A program made the translations under genes and the position numbers. A stretch of DNA of 64,000 nucleotides from Engraulis encrasicolus (lineage: Eukaryota > Chordata > Actinopteri > Clupeiformes > Engraulidae), in the NCBI RefSeq assembly GCF_034702125.1, contig NC_085873.1, forward strand, positions 45,375,115 to 45,439,114, in the 5' to 3' direction. This document shows, piece by piece, positions 12,147-25,208 of the stretch. The first letter of the stretch is position 1. The number at the start of each line of letters is the position of its first letter. Under the pieces are notes generated by a model. It did no database searches. It was not told the origin of the DNA and saw nothing but the letters and a program-made list of their open reading frames with translations.

Positions 12147-12537
12147 TAGCCTCGCGAGCCATCCTACGTACTTCCGCCAAAGGATTGGCTCCACTACTGT
12201 AGTCTGGCCGTGCTTCTCTGTGGAGTGCCTGGAGCAGTAGAATTTTGATCGCAACGCCCCCCCCCAGAAAACAGCCAATAATTGAATACTCCCCCCACGT
12301 GGGGACAAAAGGGGGAGGACGCTCGTGACAATGACGTACACATCTGCGCCAGAGCCATTGGTCTGCGCTATGTTGTTGTTGAGTAACTGCCAGCGATTGG
12401 GTGAGAGGTGTCCAATAATTTCAAACCATAACTGAGTGCAAACTTCCTGCTTCCTACAATCGCTTCAGAGCAAACAAATGCCAGACCATAAATACGAAAT
12501 GAAATGGTAGTATTATGGGATGGTCAGGACCAGGCTA
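12147..12537. mobile_element. MITE with exact 9-bp target duplication (Mutator-like?)
   Basis: It starts TAGCCTCGCG and ends GACCAGGCTA, and is flanked by the exact 9-bp direct repeat ATGCTGCCA (12138-12146 and 12538-12546). TAGCC...GGCTA termini and 9-bp duplications are shared with the element at 61627-62734. A 9-bp duplication is typical of Mutator-like elements, but I cannot name the family. It sits inside the Tc1 remnant and so is the younger insertion. Confidence 0.8.
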
Positions 12538-12596
12538 ATGCTGCCATATGCTGAAGAGGAAATGCCTTTTGAGGTGGACCTTTCAACAAGATAATA

Positions 12597-13005
12597 GAGC
12601 TCGAAAGTCCCGCCCCTTAGTTCCGCGTTTCACGGGACCTAAGCTGACCATCTAACAACGTGGTAGCGAGTAAATATCTTCTGATCTCAGTCATGATATG
12701 CGCTGGGCTACAAATATGCTGTTTAAGATGATAGATAAAGATTATTCATGCAGAAGTATCAATGTTTTGTTCCGAGACCGTCGGCATGAAAAATGTGAAG
12801 AAACACAGCTTTCTAAAAAATGTGGGGGTTTGTACGAAAAATTAAGCAAAAATATCAGAAACAACATATATGGAGCTCGTGGCACAACTCGAAAGGGATC
12901 GAAATGCAATTTTAATACCGCCATTGGATTACATGCTACGATTTTCGGCTAAAAACGCCGTTGAGGTCCCATGAAATTGGGGGAAGTGACGTCACTTTCG
13001 AGCTC
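12597..13005. mobile_element. TA-flanked MITE, 409 bp
   Basis: GAGCTCGAAAGT at the left is matched by ACTTTCGAGCTC at the right and TA lies outside both ends (12595-12596 and 13006-13007). It splits the Tc1 remnant between its QDN and PKRTS blocks. The enclosed frames on either strand do not resemble a known protein. Confidence 0.75.
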
Positions 13006-13144
13006 TATGGCCCCAAACGCACCAGCAAGCAAGCAAAAGCAAGGTTCCAGATAAACAGGTTTCAACTGGTGGAGTGGCCAGCCCAATCCCTGGACCTTAA
13101 CCCCATAGAGAACTTATGGGCTGACATAAAAAGTGCAGTGCATG

Positions 13145-13302
13145 AGGCAACAAAAAGACACAGAGGAATTGTGGAATATAGTACATTTGACCTGGGCTAC
13201 AAAACCTGTTGACTGATGTCAGAAGTTGACTCCATTCAAAGACACAGAGGAATTGTGGAATATAGTACATTTGACCTGGGCTACAAAACCTGTTGACTGA
13301 TG
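13145..13302. repeat. Local tandem duplication of about 95 bp
   Basis: The segment containing AGACACAGAGGAATTGTGGA and CCTGGGCTACAAAACCTGTT occurs at 13155-13221 and again at 13241-13307, in the same orientation and nearly identical. It duplicates the tail of the Tc1 remnant just before a long TG microsatellite. Confidence 0.85.
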
Positions 13303-13336
13303 CCAGAAGTTGGTTCAGATGGATGTTCACTCCATT

Positions 13337-13458
<122 letters not shown>

Positions 13459-14088
13459 GCCCAACAGGGTCTGAAAGAAGGTTGCTACCTTGCTATCTGA
13501 GGAGGAGCATTCCAAAAACAACCCATGATTACTCACTGCACAGGAGGAAGGCAAACATAATCCCGTATACACATGACCGGTTGTGTTTCTGTTAAGAAAT
13601 GCATTAGAGATGATGGGAACCAACCAAACAACAACAAAAAACACTACAGAAATTGCAGCCTTGGCAGGGAAGGATCAACAAAAAGTGTGTGTGTGTGTGT
13701 GTGTGTGTGTGTATTTCAGTCACACCATATCTGACGTGGAATTACAGAAATTGCTCGGTCTGGTCCCTAAGGCTGTGTGGTGCCCAATAATAAATTGGCA
13801 AGGGAGAGAAGTGTTCAAATTAATAGTTTCTTTTTCTGTCTTCAAGTTACCCAATAAGGCCATTTCTAGGGTATGTGATGATGTTGCTTTTTAAAGACTG
13901 TGTTTTGTTTTGTGCTACAGTAAGGCTGTTATTTTAAAGTAAAATACAAATAAATTACAAATAGTAGATTAATATTTCCAAGCAGTATTAGCATGTGATG
14001 TGTACCCATTTGTCATTCTCTTCTGTGCGGCCTAATTGGGGAAACGTAGTTGACTGTCTTCCTTTTTCTCTCTTTGGACAGTATCCAG

Positions 14089-14265
14089 TTTCCCGCCCAA
14101 TTGGGCTGCTTAGGATCGCCGCGTGCGGGTAAAAATGCAATTTAGCAGAAAAACCCGCACAATTTTTGCCATAGAAATCAATTGAATTGGGCGGGATTTT
14201 GTGCTTCTGGGCAGGTTTTGAGCATTTTTTGGGCTGGAAATCATCATCCTCATCTGGCAACCCCG
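14089..14265 (+). mobile_element. GTTGCCAGA-family MITE, copy A (left end missing)
   Basis: Contains the family blocks TTTCCCGCCCAATTGGGCTG, GTGCGGGTAAAAATG, AGAAAAACCCGCACAATTTT and the right end CATCTGGCAACCCC. The CAGTGTTGCCAGA left end is absent. A further partial repetition of the flanking sequence (CCCAATGATAAATTGGCAAGGGAGAGAAGTGTTCAAA) occurs at 13780 and 14368. Confidence 0.75.
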
Positions 14266-15815
14266 GCACTATGCAGCAATACAAATCAGGGGTAGGGGCG
14301 CTGTGGCGCAGCGCGCTAAGCCCCCCACATTTGGGCTTGCATGCCCACCCAAGGCTGTTCAAGGTGCCCAATGATAAATTGGCAAGGGAGAGAAGTGTTC
14401 AAATGAAGTTTCTTTCAAGTTTCCCAATAAGGACATTTCTCTCTCTTACGCTGAAATACTGTATAGCTAGGATATGCTGATGATGTTGCTTTTTAAAGGT
14501 TATTTTAAAATAAAATACAAATTAATTACAAAGAATAGATCAATATTTCCAAGCGGTATTATTTATTTTAAGCGTACCCATTTCTCATTCTTTTCTGTGC
14601 AGCCTATTTGGATAAAAGTATTTGACAGTCTTCCTTTTATTCTCTTCTGCCACTATTAGTTTGACAGCAAATCAAATCTGTGGGAAATACAGAGAACCCC
14701 CCGCCCCCCTCCCTCTCTCAGACACACACAGACACAACTGCCACATGTTTCACATGCACAGTAGCGGTCATCCTATGTGGATGGGGACAGGCTGACATCT
14801 GTGACCTTTTTTCTCCCAGGCCAGACTGCCCTCTCTGGGGGAGGAGGAGTGCGTTTGGCCCGTTTAATGCCGACCCACTCCTCCTGTCTAACCATGCCCT
14901 CTGCAACAGCGATGCTGAGATCCTTGGAGAGGGAGAGAGGAAGAGCGGAGCGCAAGAATGATGGCAAAGAATCATATAGGGAGAGAAAGTACATCAGGCT
15001 CATTTTTTCAGGTATCCATGTGATGTCGGGCCCCTTTAGGAGACCTTTGGTTAGGAGACCTTTGTCTTGAGGTTGAGAATAAATGGAGTTCCCTTAGCGC
15101 TGTAGATGGCGGTAGCTACTTCTTGCACAAACACAACAAAAAGAGAAGGTGGGGACAACGCACCCTTAGGAGACCGAATTGGAGCACACGCTTTTGCATT
15201 GGATGGGCAGAGTCCGGGATATCTTTCTCAACCTGAGAAAATCTTTGGTGATGGTGAGGTGAGAGAGGGCTGGTTCAAACAGTGGTCGAGAGAGACAGAA
15301 GGTAGCAAATATTAGAGAGGGAGAGAGAGCAGAAAAGAGAAGGCGGAGAGAGGGTGTGAGGATGTGGGAGAAGTGATAGGACGGGTTAGTGAAAGATGGA
15401 GGGACAGAGAGAACAAGAGTGTTTGAAAAAATGCAGAAATTGAGCAGAGTGGCATGAACAGAAAAACAACAGAGTATTGCTTAGAAATGTGCATTTTTGC
15501 AGGATTTAAAAAACCTTCCACACTTGAGAGCTATTCATACACAAAGGAAGCGAAGGAAATAGTACATCGAGATTGTGTATGAGCCAGGATACCAGAAAAG
15601 AGAGCATGAAATAGCAAAGTAAACGTGAGAAAGAAACACTAAGGAGTGCTCTCAATTTTACTCAAACTTTTAATATCCCTCCGATAATGTTGTCTTGATG
15701 ATTTTAGAGATTTCTTTTTGTAGCACAACAGTCATTACAGAATGTTGGATTGTTTGTCCATCTGAAGTGAAAGTGAGACTCCAACTCCCATTGTTATTGT
15801 GACGCAACACTCCAC
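14266..15815. other. Non-coding stretch
   Basis: Contains purine-rich GA tracts (14925-14990, 15310-15420). 14368-14660 is a diverged duplicate of 13780-14050, sharing AATTGGCAAGGGAGAGAAGT and AATATTTCCAAGC, so a unit of roughly 0.6 kb was duplicated in tandem here with MITE copy A between the two. No protein-coding gene is supported. Confidence 0.5.
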
Positions 15816-15992
15816 CAGTGTTGCCAGATTGGGCTGCTTGGGATGGCCATGTGCGGGTAAAATGGCATTTAGCAGAAAAACCCGCCCAATTTTTGCCATG
15901 GAAATCAATAGAATTGGGCGGGATTTTGTGCTTCTAGGCGGGTTTTAAGCATTTTTTGGGCTGGAAGTCATCAGCCTCATCTGGCAACCCTG
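15816..15992 (+). mobile_element. GTTGCCAGA-family MITE, copy B
   Basis: Starts CAGTGTTGCCAGATTGGGCT and ends CATCTGGCAACCCTG. The interior shares GCGGGTAAAATGGCATTTAG and GAAATCAATAGAATTGGGCG with the other copies. About 177 bp, no coding capacity. Confidence 0.85.
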
Positions 15993-16216
15993 CACTCCAC
16001 AGCATACAAGTTCATATTGCACACAACGAAATGGCATTGGGTCACAAAAGAAAAGACTTGAGTTTGAATTGTTGAACACAAGCAACAAAGGCTGGATCTA
16101 GGAGAGGATAGAGGAAGAAGTGAGGGAGTAAAAGAGTGAAGACTGCGAGATTGAGCTGAAGGGGTGTGAGGGTTTTATTTGTGAGAAATAGGGAGACAGG
16201 GAATAGGGAATAGGGA

Positions 16217-16415
16217 CAGTGTTGCCACATGTCTGATCAAATCCCACCCAAAAGGTTCTCAAAAAACGCCAAAATTCCACAAAGTGCATTGATTTCTATG
16301 GACACAAAACTGCAGGAAAAAACACCAAATGGCCAATTTCCCCCCCTTTTTTACCCGCAGACGACCATCCCAAGTAGCCCAATTGGTCGGGTAACCGCCT
16401 AATCTGGCAACACTG
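16217..16415 (-). mobile_element. GTTGCCAGA-family MITE, copy C
   Basis: Same family in the opposite orientation: CAGTGTTGCCACATGTCTGA at one end and ATCTGGCAACACTG at the other, with the CCAATTGG and TTTACCCGCA blocks reversed. The TIRs are perfectly matched over the outer 10 bases. Confidence 0.85.
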
Positions 16416-16554
16416 GAGACAGACAGAAAAGATGGAGGAGTGGAGAAGAGAGAAGTAGGGGAGTGAAATGAATATAGTGCAAGGAGGGTCTTTGTGTCTG
16501 GGGTGAGACATCCCCTGAACAGCAGGTTAGGTGAACAGAGGATCAGCTGTGTTA

Positions 16555-16941
16555 GGGCCAAAACATACCAAGGCGGAACGGAACGGTCGCAGGGCGGACG
16601 CGGTCTTTCTGCTTAGTTTTGGCCGGCGTGCTTTTCTCTGCCTTGCACACTGACAGCGTCGGCGTGCGCTGCCAGTCCCATTCAAAACCCTCCCCACAGC
16701 CAAAGCTAGCATGCTACTTTGCCATTCATTTGAATGAGACACCGCCGGTCGCCGGCGTGAAAAATACGCTCGAGTTCTATTTTCCAAATCCAGCGCGGCG
16801 CGGAGCCGGCTCCCGCGCCGCTGACGCCCGACTACCGCCGGTTGGTGTGTAAGGACAGATAGGTTTCAATGTATTTTCACTGACGCCGGTAAAAAACGCG
16901 GCCGTTCCGCGCCGCTTTACCGCCTTGGTGTGTCAGACCCC
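16555..16941 (+). mobile_element. GC-rich MITE with TTA target duplication, copy 1
   Basis: It runs from GGGCCAAAACATACCAAGGC to the inverse end CCTTGGTGTGTCAGACCCC and is flanked by TTA on both sides (16552-16554, 16942-16944). TWA 3-bp duplications are typical of PIF/Harbinger elements. The interior is unusually GC-rich with many CCGGCG/CGCCGG inverted steps. Arg-rich and Pro-rich open frames here are by-products of this composition. Confidence 0.8.
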
Positions 16942-19295
<2,354 letters not shown>

Positions 19296-19609
19296 CAGGG
19301 GCGGAGCACCGGTTGTGTGATGGGGGGGGGGGGGGGGGCGGGAGATGTGTCAGAGGCCCCCCTTCGACACATCGTGCTGGAGTCTGTCATTGTAATGGGG
19401 TATAAATGCTAATAATACTAAGTTTGCTGTTCAGCATAGAAATGTGCACGTTAATGGCGTTGGGCCCACGAAATATGATAGAAGGGGCCCCTGTGAGATG
19501 TTTGGCGATCGAAAGCCATTGGCTGCGGGGACCCCCCAAGTGGTGAGGCCCGGGGTTCTTGGCCCCTATGCTCCCCCCCCCCCCCCCCCCCCCCCCTGCT
19601 CCGCCCCTG
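19296..19609. mobile_element. hAT-type MITE with exact 8-bp target duplication
   Basis: The ends CAGGGGCGGAGCA and TGCTCCGCCCCTG are exact inverses and the flanking direct repeat is CCATCCAC (19288-19295 and 19610-19617). A G homopolymer (19321-19339) near one end and a C homopolymer (19571-19596) near the other also pair, which makes the sub-terminal regions inverted as well. Confidence 0.92.
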
Positions 19610-19771
19610 CCATCCACACAGATGTTGGAGGTAAGTGGCTCCATCTTCTTTTGTCGTTACCCGTGAAGGAGTCACTAATCGAAGTGGAAAGAACCACTGA
19701 AAGAAAAGCTGTTCTTTCTCCGACTGTGCACCCTTACCTTACATTAATAGACTGCCAAGGTCTCCACCAGT

Positions 19772-19958
19772 CAGTGTTGCCAGATTGGGCAGTTACCTGC
19801 CCAACTGGGCTGCTAGGGATGGCCGTCTGCGGGTACGAACAGGAAAAATTGTCCATAGAAATCAATGCAATATGTTGTAATTGGGCGCAATTTAGTGCTT
19901 TTTAGCAGTTATTGAGAACCTTTTGGGGCGGGTTTTGAAGACACATCTGGCAACACTG
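19772..19958 (+). mobile_element. GTTGCCAGA-family MITE, copy D
   Basis: Starts CAGTGTTGCCAGATTGGGCA and ends CATCTGGCAACACTG. The interior is more diverged than copies B and G. Confidence 0.85.
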
Positions 19959-20124
19959 TCTGCAGCAGTTATTCACCAATCACCACTTTCCGTTCTTGGC
20001 CACGATTCAATTAAACGCCTCAAGGAAGGACTCTATTAACGCCAGAAGCAGACTACTCAAGTGCGGAGGCCAGTTAATTATGACCCATACTCACACACTA
20101 TGGTCATTTAATTGGTAGGTCATG

Positions 20125-20128
<4 letters not shown>

Positions 20129-20219
<91 letters not shown>
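20129..20219. repeat. (TG)n microsatellite
   Basis: About 91 bases of pure TG. Confidence 0.97.
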
Positions 20220-20222
<3 letters not shown>

Positions 20223-20279
20223 GAGGTCTGCTTCAACCGGAAAATCAGAATACAGGCAATTTTTCCTTGCATGTTTACT

Positions 20280-20520
20280 AGCCAGACAGAACATTCCATT
20301 GACTTTCAATGGGGTTTCATTTCTGGCAAATTAGAATGTCCATAACCACCAAAATACCTAAGCGCAGTATAGAAATCTATGGGGTGTAATGAAGAGGGAA
20401 GTGTGGGTCACCAGATCAAAGAACAAAAAACAGCTGACAACTAAGCATTAGCTGGGCTTCCATAACCCTCATGCAATGCCACCGCCATTGACTTCAATGT
20501 TAAACACCGTCAGGTCAGCA
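20280..20520 (+). mobile_element. Half copy of the 1.08-kb fold-back family
   Basis: Matches the inner right arm of the 8273-9354 palindrome in order: TCAATGGGGTTT, TTAGAATGTC, GAAATCTA, GTGTGGGTCACCAGA, AAACAGCTGA, GGGCTTCCATAAC and ATTGACTTCAATGTTAA. Only one arm is present, so this copy cannot fold back. Confidence 0.8.
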
Positions 20521-21796
20521 GTCTAACCCATGACTGCGGTTTTGAGTAATGAACCAGGCTGAGACTTTTTAAAGCCTCAGGACGCTTTTACCAGTGTTTA
20601 GAGTTAATTCGTTGATTCAGATGATTAGGTTGATGGGTGGTTGACCTTTAAGGGCGTAACGCCCAAAAAAAAAAAGACGTTTTTCCAATTCCTGAAAAAA
20701 TTGATGGAAAAAATTGGGAAAAAAATAAAGCACTTAGTGGTCCGTGGAATTTCACCTAATTTTTGCCATTTTTGGGAAAATGTGTCCTGCATCAACACAT
20801 TGAATAGGCATGTTGCACCACAGGAAATTCACTGCATTATGGCCATTTTAATCCTTTTGTATACATGACTGCAATCTGAGCTCTTGCTAACTTGATAATG
20901 ATATTGTGTTTAATCTTAATATGTGTTTTCATTTCTAAAAAACTTGTTTTCCTTCTATAAGAGCAGTCACACCACAGGACACCATAAAATGAACCTAAGC
21001 ATTGCGTGACAGAAACATTGCAATATGAAGACATATTAAGAGGTTAATCAGTATTTCCCACAATTTTTTTGGAAACTATGGGGGCAGCAGGATTTTGTTG
21101 TTTCGGGGGGGGTTTCACACGGGGCAATGGGGGGGGGGGGGGGGGGGGGTTGGGGGGGAGGGCTAAAAAAGAAATAGGAGCACAGATAAGAATTTAGGAG
21201 CACTGTGAAATTGTTAACGCACAGACAAAAATGGTCTAAGAGAGTAGGCTATACCTTTTCCCCAACACACATAGGCGTACACATTCTACATGAGGGGTGC
21301 TGGTCACAGGGCCAGTTTTTCTAAATTCCTCCCATAAAAGGGTAAAAGGGCTGAACAACATATTACACATTTATGTCTATACACATTCGTTACACATTAA
21401 TTTCTATATGCAGCCCGATGTCTCCTCTGCTGTGTCAATGAAGGCCTGTTGCCTAACTCATTATCTTACAACTGTAAAACAAAGCCTGGGGAGTGTCAGT
21501 AAACTCATCCCAACTGTCCCTTCTCTCAAGGTTTTTTATTGCTCCCAAACCCAAGTTAACCACAACAACTTGACTAGGCTTTTGATCCCTCTGTCTTTCA
21601 AGCACTCATGGTTTTCTCTATAGGATGTATTTACTCCAGGACGAAAATGCGAAGGAAATTGTTTTTCAAATAGTTTAATAGAAAATGGATATCGTTTAAA
21701 AAAAATAAAAAAAAGTATTATTATTATTTTTTTTTAACATTTTTGAAACTATGGCAGCCAAATTTAAACTATGGCGGTGCGCCATAGTTTCCTTAA
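20521..21796. other. Non-coding stretch
   Basis: No gene visible. G homopolymer at about 21129-21149, and A/T homopolymer runs near 21698-21736. Confidence 0.5.
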
Positions 21797-22072
21797 AGGG
21801 GTATGCCACTATTTTGGGGGTTAATACAGTTAAAATCGTTGGCTGGGGTTTATAAAGGTGGTAAAGTGTCTTATTTTTCATGTGAAGCGTTGTCTTGCTT
21901 TAAGACGAGTTAAAAGAGGGAGTATGTCGCTAAGCTAGTGAAAGTCAATGCATCCATGTAGCATGTAGCAATGCTACACGGATCCATTGACTTTCACTAG
22001 CTTAGCTTACCACCTTTATAAACCCCAGCTAATGATTTTAACTGTATTCAGCCCAAATTAGTGGCATACCCC
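21797..22072. mobile_element. Palindromic TTAA-type MITE, 276 bp
   Basis: AGGGGTATGCCACTATTTT at the left pairs with AAATTAGTGGCATACCCCT at the right. TTAA precedes it (21793-21796) and TTGA follows. The inner arms carry GCTAAGCTAGTGAAAGTCAATG and its inverse around a CATGTAGCATG centre. Folds almost end to end. Confidence 0.78.
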
Positions 22073-22076
22073 TTGA

Positions 22077-22891
22077 ATGTATGGGAAACACTGGTTAATA
22101 GTCACCTTAAGCTTCCACAGCACTCTCCAATAACTGAGGTACAGACTGGTTAGGAGCCAGTCTTTAAGACCCTTGTAGTTGGCCTTGCAGCTGCCCGTTT
22201 ACAAATATTGACATACATGTCACCCCACAGGACGCAATGTGTGTTACGAAATTGAACTTGTAGTTAATATTACTGTGTTGAGTTTTTGTTTCACATTCAT
22301 ATATCTTAATATAAAGTTAATATTTATGCAATCATGCCAAATGCTTCATACATTACTCAAAATGTTGTTGGTTAATTTATATATATATTATATTCCAGGT
22401 TTCATTAATGTTACAGTCACACCGCAGGATATTTGACATATAAACCTTTACATAAATCTTAACAAAAATGATTCTTCTCATCTAAGACTGATATGAAGCA
22501 TAATGTACCACGTCTTCTTTATTGACATTTGTTTTTAAGAGGAAAAATAACATTTTGGTAGGTTTTTAACCAATGTTACGAAAAAACGTCACGTCTCCCA
22601 CCCTAATACAGCTCCAGGCCACTTTATTAGAATAGCATGAAAAAGTTGATTTATTTCCATAATTCCATCAATAATGTTAAACTGTCATGGATTATAGATT
22701 CATGGCCAAGTTTTTTTTTAAACTATTCCAATCATTAAATTGTTTATTTTTACATATTTTGGTCTTCCAGCTCAAAAAACCCATGAATTGGGGAATTTGC
22801 ATCATTACAATACTGTAATAAAATCACAATTTTCTTAATCAAAATTCGGGTCACATCAAATCAGTTGAAATTTGGTACTTTCTACATAACA
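22077..22891. other. Non-coding stretch
   Basis: A+T-rich. Around 22613-22880 CAGGCCACTTTATTAGAATAG and following sequence look like a dispersed fish repeat, but I see no bounded element or gene. Confidence 0.4.
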
Positions 22892-24485
22892 TACAGTTGA
22901 GGACGATATTATTAGCCCCCCTCCTGAAATTAGACATCTCTCTTGATTTCTCAGTGAGAAGGACCATTATGAACCGTTTCTGTTATTCTGGAAACAAACA
23001 CACTGACGGAGATAATGTCCAATGAGTTGAATTAGAATTTTTCCATTTTCACAATGAGTTAAACAAAAAAAGGTAAAAATGGCAAGGACAAAATTATTAG
23101 CCCCCTTATCATTAATAGTCAATAGAGCGCGATTTATGAACCAAAACTGACATCAGGCACTTTGATTAGTTGTTAACTATGTTGGCACATGCCCCACTAG
23201 GGAGTTTGGCCCATTTCTTTCATCGCAAATAGTTAAGCTGGTCCAAATTGCATGGATGTTGAGGATGGACATTCATTTTCAGCACTCCTCAAAGACTATC
23301 TAAAGGATTGAGATCTGAACCACAACATGATCATGGTTTTAGTAACCTTGAAGAACATTTGAACAATTTTGGATGAAAGTTTTGGGTTATTATCTTATTG
23401 AAAGATCCAGGGAATCTCTTAGCTTCCTCTATGAGCATATTTTTGCATGGTCACCTTCCACATTCTATCATAATCTTCTGTTTTTATGGTGCTGTACACC
23501 CAAAAAAGGTTTCCTGTGGCTGAGACTGCCACAGAATGATGCTTCCACCACCATGTTTAATTGTGGAAACTATGTTATGAAGTTTTAAGGACTATCCCTT
23601 TCTTCACCTGACAAAGCAGGTGCAATTGAATCTCATCAGATGAAAGCAGAGACTTTCAAAACTCATTTTTGACTTTCAAATGTTCATAGGCAAAGCTCAA
23701 TAACACTCTGATATGCACCGCCTTTAGTAAAAGGGTTCTTCTGTGATGATGGCCCCAAAGCCCAATATGATGACAAACCCTAACAGCTGTCTTTCTTGAA
23801 ATAAAAACTCCAGATGAGGCCAGGTCAATAACAATCATCTAGGCAGGTGTCCAATGCTTCTTTGGTCTAATGAGACTAAGCAGTTTCCACAGTTACACAT
23901 AGTGGTGGGGGCATTAAGTTTTTAGACTGTTATTCAGCCTCAGACATAGGGAGTCTGGGTCTGGATCTGGATTGCTGGGTCCTCCAACAACATTGTAACC
24001 CAAAGTAAACATTTAAATTAGTTCAGAGGTTCGTCAAGGACACTAAAACCATGATACTGGAATTACCCGCTCAAAGTCCAGTCCTCAATCCCACTGAGAG
24101 TCTGTGGCAAATGTCTATGCTCAGCATCCATGCAATTTGGACCAGCTAGAACACTTTGCCGTGAAGAAATGGGCCAAAATCCCTAGTGGGGCATGTGCCA
24201 ACCCAGGTAACAACGGATCAAAGTTCCTGTTGTCAGTTTTGGTTCATAGATGGCATCATATTGACTATTAATGATCAGGGGGCTAATAATTTTGTCCCTG
24301 CCATTTTTGCCCTTTTTTGTTTTAACTCATTGTAACGATAGAAAAATGCAAATTCAACTCATTGGACATTATCTCCATCAGAGTATTTGTTTCCAGAATA
24401 ACAGAAACGGTTCATAATGGTCATTCTAACTGAGAAATCAAGAGAAATGTCAGGAGGGAGGCTAATAATATCGTCCTCAACTGTA
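22892..24485 (+). mobile_element. Decayed Tc1/mariner element, 1.59 kb
   Basis: TACAGTTGAGGACGATATTA at the left end is matched by TAATATCGTCCTCAACTGTA at the right end, with TA at both termini. The inverted repeats are long (several hundred bases) and share ACTCATTGGACATTATCTCC and GGCACATGCCCCACTAGGGA with their complements. On the plus strand 24050-24215 reads LPAQSPVLNPTESLWQ-like sequence, the Tc1 DLNPIE-type end, now with substitutions and stops. No intact transposase. Confidence 0.85.
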
Positions 24486-24560
24486 CAATGTTCAACCAAA
24501 GGCTGCTTTAGTTTAGGTTACCGTCATCTCTGATATGCGCAGTGGTCATGCAGCTGTCTG

Positions 24561-24740
24561 TGACAGGTTAGGTTTAGGGAAAGTTTTGGTCAAGGAAGAC
24601 ATTTAAAACTCAGAAACATTGCAATACTGACAGGTTAGGCTTAGGAATGGTTTTGGACATGGCACATTGTAAAACTTGGAAATATTGCATTAATGACAGG
24701 TTAGGTTTAGGGGTGGTTTTGGTAAGGGCATAGCTTTACC
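24561..24740. repeat. Tandem repeat, about 67 bp x 3
   Basis: TGACAGGTTAGG(C/T)TTAGG recurs at about 24561, 24628 and 24694, each followed by GGTTTTGG and AAAACT(C/T)(A/G)GAAA blocks. Confidence 0.8.
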
Positions 24741-24971
24741 AAGCGAGCTCGTCGCAGCCCATGCAGCTGAAGTCTTTAGCACAGAGGAAAACAGGAGCAG
24801 GACACACAACCTGGGGAATTATGATGCCCGTCCCTAACAGCCATTGGTCGGAACATTGAGCTGTCGGAGCAAAGGGTTTAATTTAATTATTTCGAGTTAA
24901 TGGGCTGTAGGATCAATGTGAATTTTTTGGAATATTGATGCGTCGGACCAAAGAGGCATCGAAAAAATGAC

Positions 24972-25208
24972 ATGCTGCCGGGAAAGGCAAGGTCGACAGA
25001 CATGGAGGACCTGTTTACCGACAGCAACAGCTCCGGTGATGGGAGTGAAGATTTATTCCATCCCTATGATGACAGCCCTGATGAGGACGAAAAGAGGAGT
25101 GTGGAAGGAGAGGAAGAATGGAGAAGCAAAAAGAAAGGGAGACCAAAAAAAAGAAAAACGGCATTAAAAGTGGCTTCAGAGGTAACCATAATTAAGAAGC
25201 GTCGGTAA
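24972..25208 (+). CDS. Small acidic/AT-hook open frame (exon-like)
   Basis: A 78-codon frame with an acidic, Ser/Asp/Glu-rich first half and the basic motif KKKGRPKKRK near residue 57, which fits an AT-hook. It may be the first exon of a chromatin- or transposon-related gene: GAG|GTAACC at 25181 is a usable splice donor, and the frame ends soon after. Downstream sequence at 25202 (GTCGGTAACACTTTACTTTA) looks like a repeat. I do not recognise the protein. It could equally be the N-terminus of a decayed piggyBac-like transposase, which often begin with acidic Ser/Asp-rich sequence. Confidence 0.3.
   Translation: MLPGKARSTDMEDLFTDSNSSGDGSEDLFHPYDDSPDEDEKRSVEGEEEWRSKKKGRPKKRKTALKVASEVTIIKKRR

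Larger units (their letters stand above)
12082..13200 (+). pseudogene. Tc1-like transposase C-terminal remnant, split by two MITEs
   Basis: Pieces of a Tc1/mariner DDE transposase read in order on the plus strand. 12082-12146 and 12547-12596 give GIMDQFEYIRILKEVMLPYA-like and FQQDN-type sequence, and 13008-13165 gives PKRTSKQAKARFQ then EWPAQSLDLNPIENLWADIK, the usual end of the Tc1 catalytic domain with its DLNPIENLW block. A MITE with a 9-bp duplication (12147-12537) and a TA-flanked MITE (12597-13005) interrupt it, and the reading frame is also shifted near 12590. The N-terminal half is not recognisable upstream. Non-functional. Confidence 0.8.

Noticed and set aside
11865..12341. 158-codon minus-strand frame
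   Set aside because: It runs antisense through the Tc1 remnant and into the 9-bp-duplication MITE, so it cannot be an old gene and matches no family.
16527..16852. Arg-rich and Ala/Pro-rich frames on both strands (also 28742-29043)
   Set aside because: They lie in the GC-rich MITE and follow its composition; the same frames break in the other copies.
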